From Planctomycetota bacterium (GTDB lineage: Bacteria > Planctomycetota > Phycisphaerae > WQYP01): a stretch of 7,349 bases of DNA. Shown here one piece after another: positions 1 to 6,363 of the stretch (the first letter of the stretch is position 1; each line of letters starts with the position of its first letter). The notes beneath the pieces are model-generated. The model searched no databases. It saw nothing but the letters and a program-made list of their open reading frames with translations, and was not told where the DNA came from. The translations under genes were made by a program, and so were the position numbers. The stretch is taken from contig JAJZEY010000482.1 of assembly GCA_021805585.1 (NCBI GenBank), positions 1 to 7,349 of the forward strand. The letters are read 5' to 3'.

Positions 1-666
1 GTCCTCAAGTTTTTCAAGATATTGATGCAGCACGCCGCTGATTTCCGATTGCTCCATGACGCGTTCCGGCGTGGGCGTGGCCCGATCCAGCAGCAGGTCC
101 AGGAGCGTGGCACCGCTTTCCGCCGCAGCGGCGTTGGAAATACCGCAACGCGAACTTTGCAACGCGCTTTGAATGTGGGAAATATTCCGGATAGAGGTGT
201 TCATTTCGCGAGCCAGGTCTTCAGCACACGGTTCATGCCCGACACGATCGCGAAACGCAAGCGATGAACCGTTCATATCATTGACTAACTGATTCATATA
301 AGCGGGCAGACGAATCGGCCGCGATGTATTCAGAATGCCCTGCCGGATGGCCTGGCGAATCCACCATGTGGCGTAGGTGCTGAAGCGTACCTCCTTGGAT
401 GGATCGAAAAGGTCCACAGCGCGAACCAGGCCAATATTCCCCTCGGCAATCAGATCTCCCAGCGACAGCCCGCGGTTGGCAAAACGCCTTGCGATGCTGA
501 CCACCAGCCGAAGATTGCAACGAATCATTTCCTGCCGCGCGCTTTGGTCGGCGCGTTCCCGCCAGCGACGCGCCGCGGATTTTTCCTGGACGGCCGTCAG
601 CAATGGGTATTGCCGAATCTCCGCCAGATACAATCGAATGTCAGTCTCTGCATATTTGCTGGCCAT
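1..666 (-). CDS. RNA polymerase sigma factor, sigma-70 family (primary-like or group 2), 3' end missing
   Basis: The product directs core RNA polymerase to promoters. The ATG at 666 opens a frame that runs without a stop to the left edge, giving 222 residues. Residues about 8-30 (DIRLYLAEIRQYPLLTA) look like region 1.2. Residues 41-112 are region 2: NLRLVVSIARRFANRG, then DLIAEGNIGLVRAVDLFD, then FSTYATWWIRQAIRQGI, the -10 melting and recognition helix. This last stretch is close to the primary-sigma consensus, so TATAAT-type recognition is expected. Residues about 113-205 are region 3, including RPIRLPAYMNQ. Region 4, which reads the -35 element, should begin near residue 210 and lies outside the window. 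No acidic region 1.1 precedes region 1.2, so this is either a group 2 factor or a primary factor of a lineage with a short N-terminus. An AGG lies 7 nt before the ATG and a stronger AAGGAAGG further upstream. The family call is certain; primary versus alternative is not. Confidence 0.95.
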   Translation of the reverse strand, partial: MASKYAETDIRLYLAEIRQYPLLTAVQEKSAARRWRERADQSARQEMIRCNLRLVVSIARRFANRGLSLGDLIAEGNIGLVRAVDLFDPSKEVRFSTYATWWIRQAIRQGILNTSRPIRLPAYMNQLVNDMNGSSLAFRDRVGHEPCAEDLAREMNTSIRNISHIQSALQSSRCGISNAAAAESGATLLDLLLDRATPTPERVMEQSEISGVLHQYLEKLED

Positions 667-725
667 CTCTCAACCTGCCTTCCTTTGTCAAGATGTGTCC
701 CGGATTTCAATTCAAAACAAACATT

Positions 726-749
726 TCTACTTTCACGTCTACTTTCACG
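726..749. repeat. Perfect 12-bp tandem duplication in the sigma-factor leader
   Basis: TCTACTTTCACG occurs twice head to tail at 726-737 and 738-749 on the plus strand. On the transcribed minus strand it reads CGTGAAAGTAGA twice. It lies 60-83 nt upstream of the sigma-factor ATG, inside the leader predicted from the promoter at 778-807. It could be a recent slippage duplication or a pair of binding sites; nothing here separates the two. Confidence 0.85.
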
Positions 750-770
750 CGGCCAGACTTGGCCGGACTT
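750..770 (-). repeat. Imperfect 10-bp tandem repeat that also forms a hairpin in the sigma-factor leader
   Basis: GGCCAGACTT (751-760) is followed directly by GGCCGGACTT (761-770), identical at 9 of 10 positions. In the transcript the same bases form a stem CGGCCA / TGGCCG (765-760 with 755-750) around an AGTC loop. It begins close to the predicted transcription start and abuts the 12-bp duplication. No U-run follows it, so it is not an intrinsic terminator. It may stabilise the mRNA 5' end or affect leader folding; this is inference. Confidence 0.6.
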
Positions 771-777
771 GATATGA

Positions 778-807
778 ATTGTATCGTCCCGACTGGCACA
801 ATCACAA
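778..807 (-). promoter_or_regulatory. Candidate sigma-70 type promoter of the sigma-factor gene
   Basis: Read on the minus strand, TTGTGA (807-802; four of six matches to TTGACA) is followed after an 18-bp spacer by TACAAT (783-778; five of six matches to TATAAT). Transcription would begin near 771, leaving a leader of about 105 nt that carries the tandem repeats. It is the best match in the 229-bp gap between the sigma gene and the end of miaB. The rest of that gap (808-895) is AT-rich and shows no clear terminator for miaB. Confidence 0.5.
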
Positions 808-895
808 GAGCTGAATATTTTTTTCCGCGTCCCATAAATTGAATTTCAGCAAACCGATAACTAAACTTCGCGTTTGCGGCATTCTCTTGAGCCTT

Positions 896-2470
896 TTATC
901 CGACCGCAGTCATCGGTTCAGTCTCCGCCGCCGGCGTAGAGCTTTCCAGCCGTGCGAAAAGCGTCATTCCGTGTGTCGCTTGAATTCGCACATTCACAAT
1001 TCTGCCTTCAAGTGCCGCCGAACCGTCAAAAACCACGATCTGGTCCGACGTGGTGCGGCCCACAAGTTGCATTTTATCGGCAGCCGCCCAGGCGGACGAA
1101 CTTTTCGGTTTGCCCGGCGCACTGGCGGCATGCGCCACCTGGCCCAGCCCGCGCGCCAGCGTCGCGCCAAGCTCCACACGGTCAACCGACGCGGCCGATG
1201 CGGATGCCGCCACCGGCGTTCCGTCGTCTGAATTCTTCCAGCCGCTGGGGCCTTCACAAAGAACCTTCACGCTTGTGCCCAGCATTTCCTGATTCAATTC
1301 GTGAATGATCTTGTTTTGCAATTCCAGCAGATGATTGTTGCGGTACCGCTTTTCCAAATCGGGCACGTCATCGGGATAACGGCGAATCGCGGCGGTGCCG
1401 GGGCGCGGGGAATATTTAAAGATAAAACTGTTTTTCAGGCGGACCTGATTCAGCAGGTCCCAGGTCGCCTGATAGTCGGCTTGGGTTTCGGTTGGAAAGC
1501 CGACGATAAAATCGCCGGCCAGCGCGATACCCGGCACAATGCGCCGCGCCCGCTCCACCAGCGAATGATAGTCCTCCACTGTGTAGCCACGATTCATCAG
1601 TTTCAGGATACGGTTAGAGCCGGATTGTGCCGGCACATGCAGAAACGGACAAATACGCGGGCACGCCGCCATCACATGAAGAATATCATCGCCAAAATCG
1701 GCGGGAAAACTGGTTAAGAAACGCAGCCGCGGCAATTCCGGAATCGATTCATGCAGCCGGTAAAGAAGCTGGGCAAATGTGGTGCGTCCCGCCCCATTCG
1801 CCTCCTGATGCACATAATGATTCACGGTCTGGCCCAGCAGCGTAATTTCGCCGGCACCGGCATCCACCAGACGGCGAGCCTCATCAATGATCGCGCCGGG
1901 CGACCGGGAAATTTCCGGCCCGCGCGTATAGGGAACCACACAATAGGTACAAAATTTGTTGCAGCCGCGAACAATCCGCACATACGCCTGATATTTATTT
2001 TCATGGGGTGAAAAGCTGCGTGAAAGGTCCAGAGTTTCCAGTCCGTCGGCTGCCGATTCCATGGTCCCACTTCGACGGCTGGTGTTGCCCGCCAGCGCTG
2101 CCTGCTGTTTACCCGTTAGAAAGGCATTGTTCAGCAGCATCGGCAGCTTATCCAGTTCACCCGGACCACACAATATATCCACCTGGGGAAGGCGTTTAAG
2201 CATTTTCATGCCATCGCGTTCCGCCATGCACCCCAGCACGCCTACCACCAGTTCCGGCTGCCCGGTCTTGCGAATTTTCATTCGGCCAAGGCGTGAAAGG
2301 ACTTTATCTTCCGAATGTTGCCGCACCGAACAGGTATTGTAAAGCACGACATCCGCCTGATCGGAATCAGCGATAAAGTCATACCCCAGCGCACGAAGCT
2401 GCCCCCGCACCAGTTCGCTATCCAGAACGTTCATCTGACAGCCAAACGTTTCCAGAAAAATTTTCTTCAT
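896..2470 (-). CDS. miaB: tRNA-2-methylthio-N6-dimethylallyladenosine synthase MiaB, with an insertion in the TRAM domain
   Basis: This radical-SAM enzyme adds a methylthio group to isopentenyladenosine-37 of tRNAs that read UNN codons, which stabilises codon pairing. The 524-residue product has the UPF0004 N-terminal domain with cluster cysteines C11 (ETFGCQMN), C47 (NTCSVR) and C81 (GVLGCMAER). The radical SAM motif RGCNKFCTYCVVPYTRG holds C170, C174 and C177. LLGQTVNHYV, HVPAQSGSNRILKLMNRGYT and GDFIVGFPTET favour MiaB over MtaB or RimO. The C-terminal TRAM domain starts near residue 397 (LGTSVKVLCEGPSGW) and resumes at residue 466 (KMQLVGRTTSDQIVVF). About 55 residues rich in Ala, Ser and Gly lie between, so the protein is longer than the usual 440-475. 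The ATG at 2470 was chosen because family homology begins at MKKIFLETFGC. The frame stays open upstream to 2725, but that stretch overlaps the MFS gene and lies upstream of the miaB promoter. Confidence 0.97.
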   Translation of the reverse strand: MKKIFLETFGCQMNVLDSELVRGQLRALGYDFIADSDQADVVLYNTCSVRQHSEDKVLSRLGRMKIRKTGQPELVVGVLGCMAERDGMKMLKRLPQVDILCGPGELDKLPMLLNNAFLTGKQQAALAGNTSRRSGTMESAADGLETLDLSRSFSPHENKYQAYVRIVRGCNKFCTYCVVPYTRGPEISRSPGAIIDEARRLVDAGAGEITLLGQTVNHYVHQEANGAGRTTFAQLLYRLHESIPELPRLRFLTSFPADFGDDILHVMAACPRICPFLHVPAQSGSNRILKLMNRGYTVEDYHSLVERARRIVPGIALAGDFIVGFPTETQADYQATWDLLNQVRLKNSFIFKYSPRPGTAAIRRYPDDVPDLEKRYRNNHLLELQNKIIHELNQEMLGTSVKVLCEGPSGWKNSDDGTPVAASASAASVDRVELGATLARGLGQVAHAASAPGKPKSSSAWAAADKMQLVGRTTSDQIVVFDGSAALEGRIVNVRIQATHGMTLFARLESSTPAAETEPMTAVG

Positions 2471-2518
2471 CGCGGCAAAACTCCACAGGCCTTGTTCAAC
2501 GGGCCAATAAACCAGTCG

Positions 2519-2547
2519 ATTATACCCTAACTCAGCCTGATTGTCCC
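2519..2547 (-). promoter_or_regulatory. Promoter of miaB with a consensus TATAAT
   Basis: On the minus strand GGGACA (2547-2542; matches GACA of TTGACA) is followed by a 17-bp spacer and a perfect TATAAT (2524-2519). Transcription would begin near 2512, giving a leader of about 42 nt before the ATG at 2470, with GGAG about 10 nt before that ATG. It lies in the 191-bp gap after the MFS stop, so miaB can be transcribed independently of the MFS gene. I saw no convincing intrinsic terminator in that gap, so read-through from the MFS gene is also possible. Confidence 0.65.
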
Positions 2548-2661
2548 GAACTATTTTGGCCCCCTTTCGACCCGATCTTAACGCCCTTTTCCGGCGGCCG
2601 GCATCAGGGCACGGCCGATCTGCGCCCGTATCAATCCTCCCCTGACAGTCCATCGGATTTT

Positions 2662-3966
2662 TCAAAGGTTTGCGCCGGTAACCAGGGACAAAATCAAGCC
2701 GACCGCCCCCAGCGCCGGAATGCACGCGTAGCCAAAAAAGTGCATCAATCCGCCGGCCAGATAGGTCCCGATCACGGTTCCAGCCGCGTTGGCGGCGTTG
2801 TTCAACCCTTGTGCGGCACCCTGACTCATCGGGCTAAGAACCGAGGTTAATTCAGTGCCGGTCACGCTGATCACGGGCCAGGAAAGCACGACCGTCACAA
2901 ACGCCAGCAGTGCCGCCGCCGAGGACCAGCCTCCGCGTGGTAGAAACATCAGCGCCAGCATCAACACAAAACCGCATAACCGGACAAGGCGACCGATTCG
3001 ATAAACCCTGCCATCACCGAATTTTCGCGCCCAGGTTCCGGTGAGATTATACAACAGCACGCCGCCCCCCGCTGCCAAGGCATAAGTTAAGGATGTCACG
3101 CCGGGCGCAACATTAAAGGCCGATTTAAGAAACAGCGGGAAATAGGCGAAAAAACCCGACACGCCCAAAAATATAAAAAACCACGACAAAAGAAATCTTC
3201 CGAATCGTGTCGGCAAAAGCCGTCGAACACTTTTAATGCCCGCCAGATTCAGAAATACCGCGTGCCGCAGGAGTCCGCCACCCAGCAGTTCCACCCGCGC
3301 AAAGCGTGCGAGCATGGAAAAGTCCAGACTTTGCCGGTGTTGCTTCCCTTCGGAAATGTCCAATCGCCGCACCGGCGCGGCCCGCGATTTAAGACTAAGC
3401 AGGCCTGGCAATAAAGCCGTCAGCAGCAGGCCGGCACCGGTCAGAAGTCCGACGCGATACCCGGCTGCGGAAAATATTCCCGCACACAGCAGCCCGGCCA
3501 CCTGCCCGGTACCGTTAAAGGTTTGCAGCCAGCCGATTCGCGGCGTCCATTCCTCGGATGGGTGAAATTCCACGACAAACAGTGTGGCGCAGGTGGCCAC
3601 CGCCGAACTGCCCGCGCCCATCAGCAACGCCAGCAGGAACCATTCCGGCAGTCCGTGCGCAATAGTAAAAAGCCCGAGGCTGGCCGCCTCCAGCAGCAGG
3701 CCACCACAAAATACACTGCGGAATATTTTCTTTTCCTCAGCCAGCCGCCCCCAAAGCGGGCTGCTTAACGCCCCCATATTAAATGCGCCCATCACATAGC
3801 CCACATCGGCCAGTCGATGGGAAACCGCCACCATCATCAGCGGCAGCAGCACTGGAATAAGACCGGATGACACCGCCCCAAGCAAGGCGTAGGCCGCATA
3901 CCACGGTTCCACCCATTGGCGTGGTCCGCGTAAAATTTTCCAGACAATTTGTTCCAGACTGCTCAT
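2662..3966 (-). CDS. Major facilitator superfamily (MFS) transporter, substrate unknown
   Basis: The product is a 434-residue inner-membrane protein with about 12 hydrophobic helices in two bundles. The first six lie near residues 22-45, 53-75, 84-103, 108-131, 148-168 and 172-192. A basic cytoplasmic loop (about 193-257) follows, then the second six near 258-281, 288-308, 325-343, 347-368, 380-405 and 408-430. The TM2-TM3 loop GALSSPLWGRLAEEKKIFR resembles MFS motif A (GxLxDrxGrr). The long central loop is typical of secondary transporters. The substrate cannot be read from the sequence; drug or metabolite efflux and sugar uptake are both possible. The ATG at 3966 is fixed by an in-frame TAG 9 nt upstream, and the ribosome binding site (AGAAAAGC) is poor. 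The gene diverges from mrdA and is followed after 191 bp by miaB, which has its own promoter, so the context gives no functional hint. Confidence 0.88.
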   Translation of the reverse strand: MSSLEQIVWKILRGPRQWVEPWYAAYALLGAVSSGLIPVLLPLMMVAVSHRLADVGYVMGAFNMGALSSPLWGRLAEEKKIFRSVFCGGLLLEAASLGLFTIAHGLPEWFLLALLMGAGSSAVATCATLFVVEFHPSEEWTPRIGWLQTFNGTGQVAGLLCAGIFSAAGYRVGLLTGAGLLLTALLPGLLSLKSRAAPVRRLDISEGKQHRQSLDFSMLARFARVELLGGGLLRHAVFLNLAGIKSVRRLLPTRFGRFLLSWFFIFLGVSGFFAYFPLFLKSAFNVAPGVTSLTYALAAGGGVLLYNLTGTWARKFGDGRVYRIGRLVRLCGFVLMLALMFLPRGGWSSAAALLAFVTVVLSWPVISVTGTELTSVLSPMSQGAAQGLNNAANAAGTVIGTYLAGGLMHFFGYACIPALGAVGLILSLVTGANL

Positions 3967-4046
3967 GCTTTTCTATTAGCGAATGGACCCTGTTTTTGCA
4001 AACGCGCGATGCAGTACCCCTCCTTTTTTTGCCCGTGACCTATCCG

Positions 4047-4061
4047 TTCCGACCGTCGGAA
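4047..4061. promoter_or_regulatory. Perfect palindrome in the divergent MFS/mrdA region, candidate operator
   Basis: TTCCGAC-C-GTCGGAA has perfect 7-bp arms around one central base. It lies between the two divergent starts, 15 bp upstream of the candidate mrdA -35 and 80 bp upstream of the MFS ATG. The one-base centre is unsuited to an RNA hairpin and fits a dimeric DNA-binding protein better. No regulator gene is visible in the window, so its role is inference. Confidence 0.4.
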
Positions 4062-4076
4062 AATCGCGGTGGCATT

Positions 4077-4105
4077 TTGAGTTAAACCCGCACTCGGGAT
4101 ATGCT
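4077..4105 (+). promoter_or_regulatory. Candidate promoter for mrdA-rodA
   Basis: TTGAGT (4077-4082, four of six matches) is followed by a 17-bp spacer and TATGCT (4100-4105, four of six). Transcription would begin near 4112, leaving a structured leader of about 68 nt before the ATG at 4180. It is the best plus-strand match in the gap, but moderate. No plausible MFS promoter of similar quality was found on the minus strand here. Confidence 0.4.
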
Positions 4106-4120
4106 TAATCGCATTGCGTT

Positions 4121-4169
4121 CCGGTGCCACACCGGCCTGGATGTTCAATGCGGCAACCGCCGGTGGCGG
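4121..4169 (+). promoter_or_regulatory. Two GC-rich stem-loops in the mrdA leader
   Basis: CCGGTG-CCA-CACCGG (4121-4135) is a perfect 6-bp stem. CCGCC-GGT-GGCGG (4157-4169) is a 5-bp stem ending 10 nt before the ATG at 4180. An alternative small stem, GCGG-CAA-CCGC (4150-4160), shares bases with the second and would compete with it. The second stem contains the only G-rich stretch that could act as a ribosome binding site, so folding could limit initiation. There is no U-run, so neither is a terminator. Confidence 0.4.
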
Positions 4170-4179
4170 ATGGGTTGAA

Positions 4180-6240
4180 ATGCTTAAGCGGCGACTGATT
4201 CTTCTTCTGGTTCTGGCCCTTGTGGCAATCGGTATTGTCGGTGCGCGCCTGGCTGTATTGCAGATCGCGCAGGCTAAATTCTGGAAACAGCAGGCCCGCC
4301 GCTTCAGCTACCGCCATTTTGTCATTCCCACCACACGCGGTGCCATTGTGGACCGCAACGGTGTGGTGCTGGCGGTGGAAGAACCCTGTTACAATCTGGA
4401 AATTGAATATCAGGCCATGAACCGCGACGACCAGTGGATAAACCGCCACGCCATCGCACTGCTTCGCCGCCGATATCCGCACAATGTGCGGGCCATCATC
4501 GCACATCTGCCCGCGCAGCGCCGCAAAATAGCCGCTGAACTCCGTTCGCTGCCGCGGGTCATCGCAAAAATCTGCGGAGTGCCTGAACGCAAAGTCCTGC
4601 ACCGCTTTGATCTGATCCGCGCCCGCATGCAGTTGCTGCGGCAGGACATCTGGACACTCCGTTACAGCCATCACAATGCCACCGAGGCGGATGAATCGCC
4701 GACGGAAGTCCTTAACCGCATCGCCCAGGCCGGCCATCTGGACCTTGTGGAAGCCCACGAAGCCCACACGATTGTGCCGGATGTTTCCAATGCGGTGGCC
4801 TTTTACTTTAAAAAACATGCCGACCGTTATCCCGGACTGGTCATTGCCGCCGGCACCCACCGCGTTTATCCGCTGAATTCAGTTGCCGCCCAAATTATCG
4901 GCACCATGCGGCCGGCCGGTCCAGCGGCCATTGAGGCCAATCCTTTTGTGCTGCCCGATCTTATCCCGGGAACGTTAACGGACACGAAAGGTAAACTTGG
5001 CGGCCTGCTTCCAGGTGACCTTGTGGGCGCATCCGGCGTGGAACTGGCAGCCGACGCCCAGCTGCGCGGGCGGCGCGGCGTTAAACTGTTGAATTTGGAT
5101 GGAAAAGTCGTGCGGGCCGATACGCGCCCGCCGCGCGCCGGAAAAACCGTCCGATTGACACTGGATGCACGCCTTGTACAAACGCTTCAGCGGCAACTGC
5201 TTGCCCCGACCGGCAATCTGCTGAATTTTAATGGATCCATGCACAACTGCGCACTGGCCGTTATTTCCATCCGCACCGGAAATGTTCTGGTGATGCTTTC
5301 GCTGCCAACCTACAACGCCAACACATATCATCGCGATTTTGCCAAACTTGCCGCGGACAATGCATTTCCACTGCTTAACCGCGCGATTGACAGCCCTTAT
5401 CCCCCGGGCAGCATTGTTAAACCTATTGAATCCACATTTGCCACACTTGATGGCGTGATCACGCCCGATTCAGTCATCAACTGCGGAGCTTATTTTTTCC
5501 CGGGACATCCCAATGTCTTCCGGAACTGGACCTATCCGGTCGCACCCGGCCCCCTGCGGCTTACCGCCGCCATTGAACAATCGTGCGATACCTATTTTTA
5601 CCGCGTGGGTATGCTTCTGGGTCTTAAGCGGCTGGTGCGGGGTTATCAGTCTTTCGGTTTGGGGTCCCCCACCGGCGTCGGCCTGGCCGACGAGACCGGC
5701 GGCTACCTGCCGCGAATTGTCGGCGATTTGACCCGCCCGGCGGACCGCACCAACGCCATTTTCATGGGAATCGGACAGGGGCCGATTGCGGTTACCCCTT
5801 TGCAAATGGCCAATGCCTACGCCGGCATGATGCGTGGCGGAATTTGGGAAAGTCCGCATCTTATTGATGGTCTTCCCCGTTTGCCCCCACATCGCATTCC
5901 GATGGATGCTTCCGCCATGCCGGCCATCGAACAGGGGATGTATCTGGTCGTCCATGGCCACAGCGGCACCGCCCCGGTTTTGAACATGCATCTGCCGGTA
6001 GCCGGCAAAACCGGAACGGCCCAAACCCATGAGGTAGTCGTGGAAAACGGGCATAAAACAATCGTGAAAGGCGATGACGCCTGGTTCGCCGGTTATGCAC
6101 CGGCCGACGCGCCACGCTATGCTTTTGCCGCCGTCGTGGAAATGGGAGGCGATGGCGGCAAACGGGCCGGCCCCATTGTGCGACAATGCCTGCTGGATAT
6201 GGAACAGGCGGGTTACCTGCCACACCTGGACAAGCCCTGA
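4180..6240 (+). CDS. mrdA: Penicillin-binding protein 2, elongasome D,D-transpeptidase
   Basis: This class B PBP cross-links new peptidoglycan along the side wall, in complex with RodA. The product has 686 residues, somewhat longer than the 630 or so of E. coli PBP2. A single membrane anchor (about residues 5-28) leads into the pedestal domain, with PTTRGAIVDRNGVVLA near residues 50-65 and VGASGVELAADAQLRGRRG at about 282-300. The transpeptidase domain (about 330-675) carries all three active-site motifs: SIVK with nucleophile Ser411 and Lys414, SCD at 468-470, and KTG at 610-612. SxD in place of SxN, and NCG before the second motif, fit PBP2 rather than FtsI. C435, H443 and C469 could be related to the metal site described in some PBP2 proteins; this is inference. 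The ATG at 4180 places the anchor correctly. Upstream in-frame TTG (4114) and ATG (4141) would add a non-hydrophobic tail and lie at or near the predicted transcript start. rodA follows after 123 nt. Confidence 0.95.
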   Translation: MLKRRLILLLVLALVAIGIVGARLAVLQIAQAKFWKQQARRFSYRHFVIPTTRGAIVDRNGVVLAVEEPCYNLEIEYQAMNRDDQWINRHAIALLRRRYPHNVRAIIAHLPAQRRKIAAELRSLPRVIAKICGVPERKVLHRFDLIRARMQLLRQDIWTLRYSHHNATEADESPTEVLNRIAQAGHLDLVEAHEAHTIVPDVSNAVAFYFKKHADRYPGLVIAAGTHRVYPLNSVAAQIIGTMRPAGPAAIEANPFVLPDLIPGTLTDTKGKLGGLLPGDLVGASGVELAADAQLRGRRGVKLLNLDGKVVRADTRPPRAGKTVRLTLDARLVQTLQRQLLAPTGNLLNFNGSMHNCALAVISIRTGNVLVMLSLPTYNANTYHRDFAKLAADNAFPLLNRAIDSPYPPGSIVKPIESTFATLDGVITPDSVINCGAYFFPGHPNVFRNWTYPVAPGPLRLTAAIEQSCDTYFYRVGMLLGLKRLVRGYQSFGLGSPTGVGLADETGGYLPRIVGDLTRPADRTNAIFMGIGQGPIAVTPLQMANAYAGMMRGGIWESPHLIDGLPRLPPHRIPMDASAMPAIEQGMYLVVHGHSGTAPVLNMHLPVAGKTGTAQTHEVVVENGHKTIVKGDDAWFAGYAPADAPRYAFAAVVEMGGDGGKRAGPIVRQCLLDMEQAGYLPHLDKP

Positions 6241-6261
6241 TTTTATCCGCGAGCCAACCGA

Positions 6262-6343
6262 CCGCCAGGACTGGCGGCGGTGAATCGGCGCGGTATTCTG
6301 TGCGGTAACGCCCGCCCCAGGCCGCCTTCCGGCACGGCTGGGC
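6262..6343 (+). other. mrdA-rodA spacer with two potential hairpins and no terminator
   Basis: The 123-nt gap holds a perfect 6-bp stem CCGCCA-GGAC-TGGCGG (6262-6277). A second, bulged stem pairs the region around 6314-6324 (GCCCCAGGCCG) with 6335-6343 (CGGCTGGGC). Neither is followed directly by a U-run, so transcription should continue into rodA. They may modulate rodA expression or mRNA decay. The reading frame through the whole gap has no stop. Confidence 0.35.
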
Positions 6344-6363
6344 ATTTATGGGATTTTTTCCTG

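Noticed and set aside
840..895. Possible terminator after miaB (GCAAAC / GTTTGC inverted repeat)
   Set aside because: The stem is short, its loop is about 17 nt, and no U-run follows it.
839..1231. Plus-strand frames opposite the end of miaB, including 952-1308
   Set aside because: They are antisense shadows of the TRAM domain and its Ala/Ser-rich insertion; no motif and no start signals.
2560..2661. GC-rich inverted repeats after the MFS gene (GGCCG / CGGCC and CCGGC-C-GCCGG)
   Set aside because: The first has an 11-nt loop and no U-run, and the second has a one-base loop that RNA cannot form, so neither supports a terminator.
2471..2725. N-terminal extension of miaB by 85 codons
   Set aside because: It overlaps the end of the MFS gene, lies upstream of a strong TATAAT promoter, has no family similarity, and MiaB homology starts exactly at the ATG at 2470.
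3963..4148. 61-codon minus-strand frame whose TGA overlaps the MFS ATG
   Set aside because: The overlap looks like coupling, but it starts with TTG without a binding site, shows no family features and runs across the divergent promoter region.
4105..4860. 251-codon minus-strand frame opposite mrdA
   Set aside because: It is an antisense shadow of mrdA in GC-rich DNA; no recognisable domain, and the plus strand has a clear protein family.
5470..6345. 291-codon minus-strand frame opposite the end of mrdA
   Set aside because: It runs antisense to the PBP2 transpeptidase domain with no recognisable motif and a composition typical of a shadow frame. The overlapping 5861-6502 frame is rejected for the same reason.
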